A stretch of 64,000 nucleotides of DNA from Ectothiorhodospira marina (GCF_900109495.1 NZ_FOAA01000001.1:310001-374000), one strand, 5' to 3'; shown: positions 53,879 to 63,468, numbered from the stretch's first letter. Numbers and translations: made by a program. The notes: generated by a model from the sequence alone, not told the origin.

Positions 53879-53909
53879 ACCGGTCCATCACCGCGAAGGC
53901 GGTGAACGC
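53833..53909 (-). ncRNA. Degenerate mini-CRISPR: predicted crRNA-like cas autoregulator (CreR/CreA-like)
   Basis: On the minus strand a repeat-like element (53909 to 53881, 29 nt, 21 positions identical to the array repeat, ungapped) is followed by a 20-nt spacer (GTTCAAAGCAACTCTAAGGC, 53880 to 53861). A second repeat-like element follows (53860 to 53833, 28 nt, one base short). Both keep a paired stem: CACCGC with GCGGTG in the first (A-U replacing C-G on both sides), CCCCGC with GCGGGG in the second. The first ends in a handle-like ATGGACCG (array: ATGACCCG). Cas6e could therefore process it. The second element and most of the spacer overlap the cas3 coding end. By analogy with CreA/CreR RNAs it probably guides Cascade to the cse1 leader. 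Inferred from sequence only. Confidence 0.72.
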
Positions 53910-53916
53910 ATGATTC

Positions 53917-53945
53917 ATTATCGCTCAGGTTGACAGGATCCTCCA
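53917..53945 (-). promoter_or_regulatory. Candidate promoter for the mini-CRISPR RNA
   Basis: On the minus strand GATAAT (53922 to 53917) is one base from the consensus -10. It is placed so that transcription would start at about 53910, immediately before the first repeat-like element. The -35 side (TGGAGG near 53945) is weak. Confidence 0.45.
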
Positions 53946-53959
53946 GGTGGGTTACTAAT
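53930..53959 (+). promoter_or_regulatory. Candidate promoter for the Cascade operon
   Basis: A perfect TTGACA at 53930-53935, 18 bp, then ACTAAT at 53954-53959. It would start transcripts near 53966, 66 bp before cse1. An overlapping alternative is TTACTA (53952-53957) with GATATT (53974-53979). Either would put the predicted guide target at or just after the start site. Confidence 0.5.
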
Positions 53960-53980
53960 TGTTGCGTTTAAAGGATATTG

Positions 53981-54003
53981 CAATAAGATTTGATATGAAC
54001 CTT
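53981..54003 (-). promoter_or_regulatory. Predicted Cascade target site of the mini-CRISPR guide
   Basis: On the minus strand AAG (54003 to 54001) precedes GTTCATATCAAATCTTATTG (54000 to 53981). Compared with the guide, positions 1-5, 7, 9-11, 13-15 and 17 match. Mismatches are at 6, 12 and 18, which type I-E R-loops leave unpaired, and at 8, 16, 19 and 20. AAG is the canonical I-E PAM. The site lies 29-51 bp before the cse1 ATG. Confidence 0.65.
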
Positions 54004-54031
54004 CTGGTTTTTCGAGATGCAAGGAGCGGCG

Positions 54032-55714
54032 ATGAATCTATTAACGGCATGTTGGCTGCCTTTCCGTACCCGTGATGGAACCACTACCTACCGTCCGCCC
54101 AGCGCGGTGGCCGACCCGGAGATCATTGATCTCGCTTTGCCCCGGGCGGATTTGCAGGGGGCCGCCCACCAGTTCCTGATCGGCCTTTTGCAGACCGCAC
54201 TGCCACCGCAGGATCACGGCGACTGGCTGGATCGTTTGATCCAGCCGCCGAGTATCGCTGAGTTGGAAAGTGTCTTTGCGCCTTTCAAAGCGGCCTTCGA
54301 GCTGGATGGTGAGAGCGCGCGGTTCATGCAGGACCTCGATCCACTCAAGGACGTCAACGAGACCACGGTCAGTGGATTGTTGATCGACTCCCCCGGGGCG
54401 AACGGTGTCAAGAACAATACCGACTTCTTCGTCAAGCGCGGGCGTGTCGATGCGATGTGCGAAGACTGCTCGGCGTTGGCCTTGTTCACCATGCAAATCA
54501 ATGCACCGGCCGGTGGGGCAGGCATTCGCGTCGGCTTGAGGGGTGGCGGGCCGCTGACGACGCTGGTGCTGCCCGAATTGCCCGATGCCAGCCTGTGGTC
54601 TCGCCTGTGGTTGAACGTGCTGACGCCCAAGGCGCTGACGCGATCCGGGCAGACATGGAAGGCGCCACGCGCCGATGACAACACTTTGTTTCTGTGGATG
54701 GCACCGACCCGGGTCAGCGACAAGAAAGGCACGGAAGTGCTGCCCGATGGCATGCATCCGCTCCATCCCTACTGGTCGATGCCCCGTCGCTTCCGGCTGC
54801 TTTTCGAGGAAGCGTCGTGTCGCTGCGACATCTGCGGACGGGAAACTACACGCGCCGTACGTCAGATCCGCGCCAAGAAGCAAGGCACCAACTACGACGG
54901 GCCCTGGCTGCACCCGCTGACCCCTTACCGCCGTGATCCCAAGAAACCTTCAGAGCCCCCTCTGTCCACCAAGGGGCAGCCGGGCGGCTTGGGTTATCAG
55001 CACTGGTCGAACCTGGTATTGCACGATGCCGATACCAGCGGCGCGCTACCGGCTCTGGTGGTGCAGGATTACATCGCCGGCAAGGTGCCGGTCGTCGACG
55101 AAGAGCGCCGCTTCGGCGAAGAGATCGTCGCCCTGCTCAAGCATGCCCGCTTGTGGGCGTTCGGCCACGACATGGACAACATGAAGCCGCGCGGCTGGTA
55201 CAGCGTCGAGATGCCGCTGGTGGCCGTGCCCCCCGCCCAGCAGGAAAGACTGCGTAGCTGGGTGCAACAGTACACTGAATTGGCTCGCCAGGTGGCCTGG
55301 ATGGTGCGCACCCAGGTCAAGAATGCCTGGTTCGCCCGCCCTTCCGATGCCAAGGGCGATATGAGCCATATCGACCTGCAGTTCTATGACGCCACCCAGG
55401 GTGCCTTCTTTCATGCATTGCACGCCTTCAAGCAGGCACTGACGGAGGTCGATGACACCCCGCGCCTGCCTTCCGGGGTGGCTGAGGCATGGTACCTCAC
55501 GCTGAAACATGAAGCCTTGGCCCTATTCGAGGAGCAAGCGTTGAGTGGTGCGCTGGAAGCCGTCGACCTGCAGCGGGCCACTGCGGCAAGGCGTCAGTTG
55601 CTGAGTTTTCTGGCCGGGCGCAGCAAGGGCAGCAAGGCCATTCGTCAATTTGCCGAGACCGGTGGCTTCGTCTTGAGCGCCAAGCCGGCAACTACCGAAG
55701 AGAGTGTGTCATGA
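54032..55714 (+). CDS. casA: Cascade large subunit Cse1 (Cas8e)
   Basis: A 560-residue type I-E large subunit that recognises the PAM and recruits Cas3. It begins MNLLTACWLPFRTRDGTTTY and shows Cse1 stretches NNTDFFVKRGRVDAMCEDCS, ALFTMQINAPAGGAGIRVGL and RGGGPLTTLVLP, with the paired Cys of CEDC and CDIC. ATG at 54032 follows AAGGAG by 7 bases. First gene of the Cascade operon; cse2 starts within its stop codon. Confidence 0.96.
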   Translation: MNLLTACWLPFRTRDGTTTYRPPSAVADPEIIDLALPRADLQGAAHQFLIGLLQTALPPQDHGDWLDRLIQPPSIAELESVFAPFKAAFELDGESARFMQDLDPLKDVNETTVSGLLIDSPGANGVKNNTDFFVKRGRVDAMCEDCSALALFTMQINAPAGGAGIRVGLRGGGPLTTLVLPELPDASLWSRLWLNVLTPKALTRSGQTWKAPRADDNTLFLWMAPTRVSDKKGTEVLPDGMHPLHPYWSMPRRFRLLFEEASCRCDICGRETTRAVRQIRAKKQGTNYDGPWLHPLTPYRRDPKKPSEPPLSTKGQPGGLGYQHWSNLVLHDADTSGALPALVVQDYIAGKVPVVDEERRFGEEIVALLKHARLWAFGHDMDNMKPRGWYSVEMPLVAVPPAQQERLRSWVQQYTELARQVAWMVRTQVKNAWFARPSDAKGDMSHIDLQFYDATQGAFFHALHAFKQALTEVDDTPRLPSGVAEAWYLTLKHEALALFEEQALSGALEAVDLQRATAARRQLLSFLAGRSKGSKAIRQFAETGGFVLSAKPATTEESVS

Positions 55715-56367
55715 GTGAAACGGAACTCGCACCCCCAGCAGAGGCGCCACCACGCGTGCCCGAGCGGCTGTATGCCATCGAACGTCGAGAAGCCGATGCC
55801 TTGCGGCGCTGGTGGCAGCGCTTGACGCTTTCCGCCGAGGCGTTGAAGGCCCATACCGACGCTCCCCCCTGGCCCAAGGGGATGCGGGCGGCATTGCGAC
55901 GTTGCGACACCATTGAGGCGGCCATGCTCACAGAGGCTTTCCGCCACCTGTGGCGCTGGTTGCCGGCACAAGACGAACAGCCAGAACACCAGCGTGATCA
56001 GCGCTTGCAGGTCTGGACCTGTATCGCCCTGGTCGTGGCTGAGCTTCGCGAGGAACAGCCCAGGATGCCGCTTGGCGCCGGTCTCGGTCGGCAGAAGCGC
56101 GAAACCGGAAAGCCGTACATGAGCGAGCTGCGCTTCCAGCAGCTGATGACCGCTGGCACGCCGGAGGAGCTGGTGCAACGCCTGCGCCGTGCCCTGGCGC
56201 TGATCGACAAGCGCGGTGTCAGCATTGTGCATCTCGCCGACAACATCGCGCTCTGGTGGCGCGAATATCAGGGCGGAGCATCGCCCCAACCTACCCGGCG
56301 TCTGGGGTTTGTGTGGGCCAATGACTATTTCGGCGCCACGGCCGGCTATCGGCAAGACAACGAGTGA
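55711..56367 (+). CDS. casB: Cascade small subunit Cse2 (Cas11)
   Basis: A 218-residue alpha-helical small subunit, present in two copies in Cascade. Family pattern: RLYAIERREADALRRWWQRL near the N-terminus, GAGLGRQKRETGKPYMSELR FQQLM and HLADNIALWWREYQGG near the end. It overlaps cse1 by 4 bp (ATGA). The protein is basic overall, as expected for binding the displaced DNA strand. Confidence 0.93.
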   Translation: MSETELAPPAEAPPRVPERLYAIERREADALRRWWQRLTLSAEALKAHTDAPPWPKGMRAALRRCDTIEAAMLTEAFRHLWRWLPAQDEQPEHQRDQRLQVWTCIALVVAELREEQPRMPLGAGLGRQKRETGKPYMSELRFQQLMTAGTPEELVQRLRRALALIDKRGVSIVHLADNIALWWREYQGGASPQPTRRLGFVWANDYFGATAGYRQDNE

Positions 56368-56394
56368 TCCGTTCATCATACAGGGAGCCAAGTA

Positions 56395-57468
56395 ATGACC
56401 CACTTCATCCAACTGCATCTGTTGACCGCCTATCCGCCAGCGAACCTCAACCGTGACGACCTGGGGCGACCCAAGACCGCGATCATGGGCGGTGCCAAGC
56501 GACTGCGAGTGTCATCTCAGAGTCTGAAGCGCACCTGGCGCACCTCGGCGGTATTCGAAGAGGCGGTAGGGCAGCATCGTGGCATGCGCACCAAGCGCGT
56601 GGGTATCGAGGCGGAAAAGCGCTTGATGGAAAAGGGTGTCAAGGAAAAGGACGCCCGCGCCTGGGCAACGGACATCGCCAAGGTCTTCGGCGATGTGGCC
56701 AAGGGCGAACTGGAAACCAGCCAGCTGGTGCACGTTGGCCCCGAGGAGCAGGCCGCAGTCGATGCGCTGGTCGAAAAGCTGGCCGACGAGGATCGTGCGC
56801 CGGAGAAGGAGGATCTCGACCTGCTCCGCCATAAGCCGTCCGCCGTGGATATTGCACTGTTTGGTCGCATGCTGGCGGCATCTCCAGCCTTCAACGTCGA
56901 TGCCGCCTGCCAGGTCGCCCATGCGATCACCGTGCATGCCGCCGAGGTCGAGGACGACTACTTCACGGCCGTGGACGACCTGAATACCGGTGACAAGCAT
57001 CGAGGCGCAGCTCACGTGGGAGAGGCCGGTTTCGGTGCCGGCCTGTTTTATAGCTATGTGTGTATCGATCGGCGGCAGTTGATAGAGAACCTCAAGGGTG
57101 ATGATGCCCTGGCGGATCGCGCCATTGCGGCCCTGGTGGAAGCTGCCGTGAAGACCTCGCCGAAGGGCAAGCAGAACAGCTTTGGCTCCCGTGCTCACGC
57201 CAGCTACGTGCTGGCCGAGAAGGGCGACCAGCAGCCGCGTTCACTCTCGGCCGCCTTTCTTCGCCCTATCTCGGGACAGGACCAGGCGCGGGATGCCATC
57301 ACACGTATGGAGCGCCAAGCGCAGGCCTTCGACGATGCCTATGGGCCAGGCGCCGAGCAACGCTTCGTCGTGGCCGCCGACCCCGACTACCGGGAGCCAT
57401 GTCTATCCGGAAAAGTGGTCATGGGGAACCTCCCTGAACTGATCGATTTTCTCTCCATCGAGCAGTAA
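56395..57468 (+). CDS. casC: Cascade backbone subunit Cas7 (Cse4)
   Basis: A 357-residue RAMP protein forming the six-copy crRNA backbone. Signature stretches are FIQLHLLTAYPPANLNRDDL, KTAIMGGAKRLRVSSQSLKR and GTGL-like HVGEAGFGAGLFYSYVCIDR. It begins MTHFIQLH and follows AGGGAGCC. Confidence 0.97.
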   Translation: MTHFIQLHLLTAYPPANLNRDDLGRPKTAIMGGAKRLRVSSQSLKRTWRTSAVFEEAVGQHRGMRTKRVGIEAEKRLMEKGVKEKDARAWATDIAKVFGDVAKGELETSQLVHVGPEEQAAVDALVEKLADEDRAPEKEDLDLLRHKPSAVDIALFGRMLAASPAFNVDAACQVAHAITVHAAEVEDDYFTAVDDLNTGDKHRGAAHVGEAGFGAGLFYSYVCIDRRQLIENLKGDDALADRAIAALVEAAVKTSPKGKQNSFGSRAHASYVLAEKGDQQPRSLSAAFLRPISGQDQARDAITRMERQAQAFDDAYGPGAEQRFVVAADPDYREPCLSGKVVMGNLPELIDFLSIEQ

Positions 57469-57477
57469 GGAGCCGTC

Positions 57478-58233
57478 ATGACGGAGTATCTGGTCTTCCG
57501 GCTCTATGCGCCGCTCGCAAGCTGGGGCGAGGCGGCGGTGGGCGAGTCACGCCCTACAGCCACTTATCCGGGGCGAAGTGCCATCATCGGGCTACTCGGC
57601 GCGGCGTTGGGGGTGCGTCGGGATGATGATGAGGGTCAACGCCGACTGCGCGATAGTGTCGCTATCGCCATCAAGCAGCGCTCCCCCGGCAGCTTGATGC
57701 GCGATTACCACACCGTGCAGGTGCCAGCGTCACAAGCCAAGGTGACCTACCGCACCCGGCGGGAAGAATTGAGCGCACCACGTAAGGTCATCAATACCAT
57801 TCTCTCCAGCCGTGATTACCGCTGCGACGGGCTCTGGACGGTTGCCGTATGGTTGATACCGCAGGCAGAGCTGACGCTCGAACAGCTGGAGCAGGCACTC
57901 AAGGCGCCGCATTTCCCGCTCTACCTGGGGCGCAAGTCGTGCCCACCGGCGGCTCCACTGGCACCACGTCGGGAAGTATCCGCACAGCTGCGAGATGTTC
58001 TCGATGCAGACTTTCCTCCACTATGCGGAAAGGATAAGGGTGACGAAAGCAGGACCCTGAGATTGCCGGAAAGCGCGCTCTATGCCTGGGAAGGAGCCGC
58101 CGATGCTCTGGACGGCAATGGTCAGGGCGTGGAGTCCAGCGAGGCCTGGGATATGCCATTGAATCGCCGCCGTTGGCAGTTCGGGCCGCGGGTGGAGTAC
58201 CGCCGTGTGGTGCGGGCAACGGAGGAACGCTGA
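57478..58233 (+). CDS. casD: Cascade subunit Cas5e
   Basis: A 251-residue RAMP protein that caps the crRNA 5' handle. It begins MTEYLVFRLYAPLASWGEAA and includes RPTATYPGRSAIIGLLGAAL and YLGRKSCPPAAPL, characteristic of Cas5e. It lies 9 bp after cas7 and overlaps cas6e by one base. Confidence 0.96.
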   Translation: MTEYLVFRLYAPLASWGEAAVGESRPTATYPGRSAIIGLLGAALGVRRDDDEGQRRLRDSVAIAIKQRSPGSLMRDYHTVQVPASQAKVTYRTRREELSAPRKVINTILSSRDYRCDGLWTVAVWLIPQAELTLEQLEQALKAPHFPLYLGRKSCPPAAPLAPRREVSAQLRDVLDADFPPLCGKDKGDESRTLRLPESALYAWEGAADALDGNGQGVESSEAWDMPLNRRRWQFGPRVEYRRVVRATEER

Positions 58234-58925
58234 TGTACCTTTCTCGTGTAGTTGTCGATCTCAACGGCCTCTCTCGGGGGGCCTTGTTCGAAATCATGGG
58301 GGGCGGGGCCTATGGCGCCCATCAATTGCTCTGGCGGTTATTCCCGAATCACCAAGGCGCACGGCCGTTCCTGTTCCGCCAGGAAATGGAAGACCCCGAG
58401 GGCGGCGGAGCACCGCGAGGCTTGCCGTTGTTCTATGTGCTGTCCGATCGCGAGCCGGTGCCGGTTTCTGGCTTGCTCGAGGCGCAGTGCAAGCGGTTAA
58501 CGCCGGCACTGGAAGTCGGTGATCAACTCGCTTTTCGCCTGCGGGCCAACCCTACCGTGGCCAAGTCGGCGGAAGGTGAGCGGGGGCGGCGTGCCGATGT
58601 CTTGATGGCGGCCAAGTACCCCTTTGAGGCCGGTAAGGGTCGGACCAGCCAGGCCTGCACGGAGGCGATGGATCATGCCGCGCGTGGGTGGCTGGCAGAG
58701 CGCGCCGAATCCTGGGGATTCCGCTTGCCGGCAGAACCCGAAGTGGGCGCCTATCGTCAGCATGCCTTGCCCAAGGAAAAAGGTCGATCCATCCGCTTTT
58801 CCAGCGTCGACTATGAAGGCCTGCTGGAGGTCTCTGACCCGGGTCGATTGATCGAAACGCTGGCCCAGGGCATTGGACGAGCAAAAGCGTTCGGCTGCGG
58901 GTTGCTGCTGTTGCGCCGTCCCTGA
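58233..58925 (+). CDS. casE: CRISPR RNA endonuclease Cas6e
   Basis: A 230-residue protein with two RAMP folds that cleaves at the base of the repeat stem-loop. It begins MYLSRVVVDLNGLSRGALFE, contains GAYGAHQLLWRLFPNHQGAR with the catalytic-region His, and ends with the glycine-rich loop GIGRAKAFGCGLLLLRRP. It could also process the mini-CRISPR RNA, since both repeat-like stems are intact. Confidence 0.95.
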   Translation: MYLSRVVVDLNGLSRGALFEIMGGGAYGAHQLLWRLFPNHQGARPFLFRQEMEDPEGGGAPRGLPLFYVLSDREPVPVSGLLEAQCKRLTPALEVGDQLAFRLRANPTVAKSAEGERGRRADVLMAAKYPFEAGKGRTSQACTEAMDHAARGWLAERAESWGFRLPAEPEVGAYRQHALPKEKGRSIRFSSVDYEGLLEVSDPGRLIETLAQGIGRAKAFGCGLLLLRRP

Positions 58926-58949
58926 TTGTCACCCGGTAAGGAGGCCGAG

Positions 58950-60168
<1,219 letters not shown>

Positions 60169-60274
60169 TTTGCCTAGATCTTTAACAATTCGGTCTGGTT
60201 AAAAAGTAAGCTAAATTGCTGGTGGAAATTCCCCCTGCGATTTTCTTCTTTGTAAACAGGTGGCTACAATTGGT
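60169..60274 (+). promoter_or_regulatory. CRISPR leader
   Basis: A 106-bp AT-rich stretch between cas2 and the first repeat, with TTTAACAATTC and GTTAAAAAGTAAGCTAAATT. It should hold the integration-host-factor and array promoter elements. TACAAT at 60265-60270 is a -10-like sequence very close to repeat 1. Confidence 0.7.
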
Positions 60275-63049
60275 CCGTTCCCCGCAGGCGCGGGGATGAC
60301 CCGTCCGTCCGCCTGAGCAAGGAAGAACGGGAGGCCCGTTCCCCGCAGGCGCGGGGATGACCCGCTCACGGATGGCCCGGATCAGGTCTGGCGTGACCGT
60401 TCCCCGCAGGCGCGGGGATGACCCGATGGCGTGGGCTGATGCGCGTGAGTTTCGACGCCGTTCCCCGCAGGCGCGGGGATGACCCGATAATGACTGCCCG
60501 GCCTACATCGAACTCATCCCGTTCCCCGCAGGCGCGGGGATGACCCGATCAATTGCTTCATCCGGGCACCATGGGTTATCCGTTCCCCGCAGGCGCGGGG
60601 ATGACCCGCTGGTCTGTGTCTCTCACTTGGCTCAATCCGACCGTTCCCCGCAGGCGCGGGGATGACCCGTTAGTAACCTGGTTCTGCTTTGCAGAGAGTG
60701 CCCGTTCCCCGCAGGCGCGGGGATGACCCGACAGTAGCGCACCCACGATGCCCTCAAGGTACCCGTTCCCCGCAGGCGCGGGGATGACCCGTGTGGCGAC
60801 CTTCTCAATTACCAGCCGCCACACCGTTCCCCGCAGGCGCGGGGATGACCCGACGACCCGACTAGCTGGACAACTGGAACTGATCCGTTCCCCGCAGGCG
60901 CGGGGATGACCCGGCGTATCCCACTGCTCCGCAAAGGCATCCGCACCGTTCCCCGCAGGCGCGGGGATGACCCGCCTGTGGAGGTGAGGGCATGACAATC
61001 TGACAACCGTTCCCCGCAGGCGCGGGGATGACCCGTGCCATGACCTCATCGAAAAAATAGGGGAGCGCCGTTCCCCGCAGGCGCGGGGATGACCCGGATG
61101 ATAACCCTATGCAGATCATCCAGCGAAACCGTTCCCCGCAGGCGCGGGGATGACCCGGGCCACCGGGACGACATTGCGCAGCGCCACGCCCGTTCCCCGC
61201 AGGCGCGGGGATGACCCGGCAGACGAGAATCCGTGTAGCCCCGGCTGGAGCCGTTCCCCGCAGGCGCGGGGATGACCCGTCTTCAACCTCAGACAGTGAG
61301 CCAAACACCGGCCGTTCCCCGCAGGCGCGGGGATGACCCGTTCGCGTTGGGCAGCGCCGATACCGATGTGCTCCGTTCCCCGCAGGCGCGGGGATGACCC
61401 GCAGGCCGACGTGAATGAAGAAGTGGCCCTCAGCCGTTCCCCGCAGGCGCGGGGATGACCCGCCAACGCGCTTTGCAATATCGACAGCGCGCTCCCGTTC
61501 CCCGCAGGCGCGGGGATGACCCGAGTTCATCAGAAACGGCATCCAGTGGTTCGGGCCGTTCCCCGCAGGCGCGGGGATGACCCGTACAGCTTGACCAGTG
61601 GCGCGTTGACTTCCCTCCGTTCCCCGCAGGCGCGGGGATGACCCGCCAGATGAGGTTCCCGCCTAATATTCCTGTTTCCGTTCCCCGCAGGCGCGGGGAT
61701 GACCCGGGTTTCGGGGACGAACAGGCTCAAGATATCCGCCGTTCCCCGCAGGCGCGGGGATGACCCGGTGAACGTGCCGCCCCTAACCTTCTCATTACTC
61801 CGTTCCCCGCAGGCGCGGGGATGACCCGGGAACCTAAATGAGGAAATCAGAAACGAGGGGCCGTTCCCCGCAGGCGCGGGGATGACCCGATGGCCGCGTT
61901 CCCTTCGTCCGGCCCGGCAACCCGTTCCCCGCAGGCGCGGGGATGACCCGTCGCTATTGCTGTAGGTGTACAGACTGGCAAACCGTTCCCCGCAGGCGCG
62001 GGGATGACCCGCTCGAATTCCTGACGCTTCTCCTGCAGGTGGTCCGTTCCCCGCAGGCGCGGGGATGACCCGGCCTACACCGCCGTGCAGACGCCCAACG
62101 TGGACCGTTCCCCGCAGGCGCGGGGATGACCCGCCCGTAATAAGGCCCGCCCCATCGCTTCGGGTCCGTTCCCCGCAGGCGCGGGGATGACCCGGCGTTT
62201 TCTGATCTGAACTTTGCATGCCCGAACCGTTCCCCGCAGGCGCGGGGATGACCCGTTGATGATAGCCATCAGTTAGTCACCGGGTAGCCGTTCCCCGCAG
62301 GCGCGGGGATGACCCGGAAGAAGCGATGAAAGTGGCGGCTGATGAGCTCCGTTCCCCGCAGGCGCGGGGATGACCCGCCGCAGTGGCTCGATGAGTTCCT
62401 GGAGGAGGACCGTTCCCCGCAGGCGCGGGGATGACCCGCATCGAATCAAATGTGGACAGTCAGAGGGGGCCCGTTCCCCGCAGGCGCGGGGATGACCCGG
62501 CCGTCCGCCTGAGCAAGGAAGAACGGGAGGCCCGTTCCCCGCAGGCGCGGGGATGACCCGGTCCGACATAATGGGTCGCTTGTTCGGGCGCTCCGTTCCC
62601 CGCAGGCGCGGGGATGACCCGCATAGCCATGTGCTCAAGATCGCCCACCACGCCCGTTCCCCGCAGGCGCGGGGATGACCCGATCCATCTGAGGACTGCG
62701 CTCCCATAGCGGAGCCGTTCCCCGCAGGCGCGGGGATGACCCGGGGTTCAACGCAGAGGCGTCTGATGCATCCACCCGTTCCCCGCAGGCGCGGGGATGA
62801 CCCGGTGATGCAGGTCCAGAACGACTACGAGAAGGACCGTTCCCCGCAGGCGCGGGGATGACCCGGTCTCCTCGGCGCGCAGCTGGGCATTCTGGAACCC
62901 GTTCCCCGCAGGCGCGGGGATGACCCGGCACTGGTTGCCGCACCCATCCTGGTCTGTACCCGTTCCCCGCAGGCGCGGGGATGACCCGCCATGTGGAGAA
63001 TTCCGCCACGGGCCCTGAGTCCGTTCCCCGCAGGCGCGGAGATGACCCG
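60275..63049 (+). CRISPR. Type I-E CRISPR array, 46 repeats and 45 spacers
   Basis: The repeat is 29 nt, beginning CCGTTCCCCGC and ending GCGGGGATGACCCG, with a CCCCGC/GCGGGG stem. The period is 61 bp throughout (32-nt spacers) except spacer 43 (62866-62898), which is 33 nt. All repeats look identical except the last (63021-63049), which has A for G in the GGGG run, as expected at the distal, oldest end. The leader lies on the cas2 side. Spacer 1 (60304-60335) and spacer 37 (62500-62531) differ only at their first base. Protein-like frames on the minus strand across the array are artefacts of the repeat. Confidence 0.99.
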
Positions 63050-63080
63050 TTCGGCCTCCATTGATCTGCACTTCGATCAC
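63050..63080 (-). pseudogene. Gene start truncated by the CRISPR array
   Basis: On the minus strand GGAGTATAAAAA precedes GTG at 63080, which opens VIEVQINGG and then runs into the last CRISPR repeat. The same start and upstream block occur intact 302 bp away (GTG 63382, VIEAQIDGA). So this is the first ten codons of a tandem paralogue whose body is missing beyond the array boundary. Confidence 0.6.
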
Positions 63081-63468
63081 TTTTTATACTCCTATTCGAC
63101 TTGGCCGGGCATGGGGCCGCTGTGCTCATACCACGGATTCGTTTCGGACGTAGGCCCGGGGCGGCTAGGTCAATCTTGCTTTTTCCTACCGATGTAAAAC
63201 GTCTCCAGGCCCAGCATCCGGCGCATCTTACGTGCACTGCACACAGCACTGTAGCGCTTCCCGTTGAATTCCTTGACGTAGCGTATCAGCGGCATGCCGC
63301 TGTTGTTGGCGCCCGCATCCTGAATGTAGTCCGGCTCCAGGGCGGCGGTCAGTTCGGCACCATCGATCTGCGCTTCGATCACAGCTACACTCCTTATCAG
63401 TCGATCCGGTTGCATCGGGCCATTGTGGGCATACCACGAATCGTTGCAGGCGTAGGGCCTGGGGACGG
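63058..63468. repeat. Direct repeat of a gene-start/promoter block
   Basis: 63058-63164 and 63360-63468 are diverged copies of about 107 bp. Shared stretches include GATCTGC, CTTCGATCAC, CATACCACG, and GTAGGCC with GGGG. Each contains a minus-strand GTG start with ribosome site and about 80 bp upstream of it, so promoter and start were duplicated as a tandem gene pair. Confidence 0.7.
63170..63382 (-). CDS. Small protein of unknown function
   Basis: A 70-residue protein. GTG at 63382 follows GGAGTG and begins VIEAQIDGAELTAALEPDYI. The C-terminal half is basic (VCSARKMRRMLGLETFYIGR ending KKQD). A longer open frame starts at 63604 but has no ribosome site, and the duplicated upstream block supports the shorter start. 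I do not recognise the family. It lies next to a truncated paralogue at the distal end of the array. Confidence 0.5.
   Translation of the reverse strand: MIEAQIDGAELTAALEPDYIQDAGANNSGMPLIRYVKEFNGKRYSAVCSARKMRRMLGLETFYIGRKKQD

Noticed and set aside
53961-53972. GTTTAAAG as an alternative guide match on the plus strand
   Set aside because: It lacks a good PAM (TGC) and mismatches seed position 4. The AAG-flanked site at 53981-54003 is far better.
60576-63249. Long minus-strand reading frames across the array, with repeated GHPRACGER, VIPAPAGNG and GSSPRLRGT peptides
   Set aside because: They are translations of the 29-nt CRISPR repeat in three frames, open only because repeat plus spacer rarely has stops. 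No start signals or family matches.
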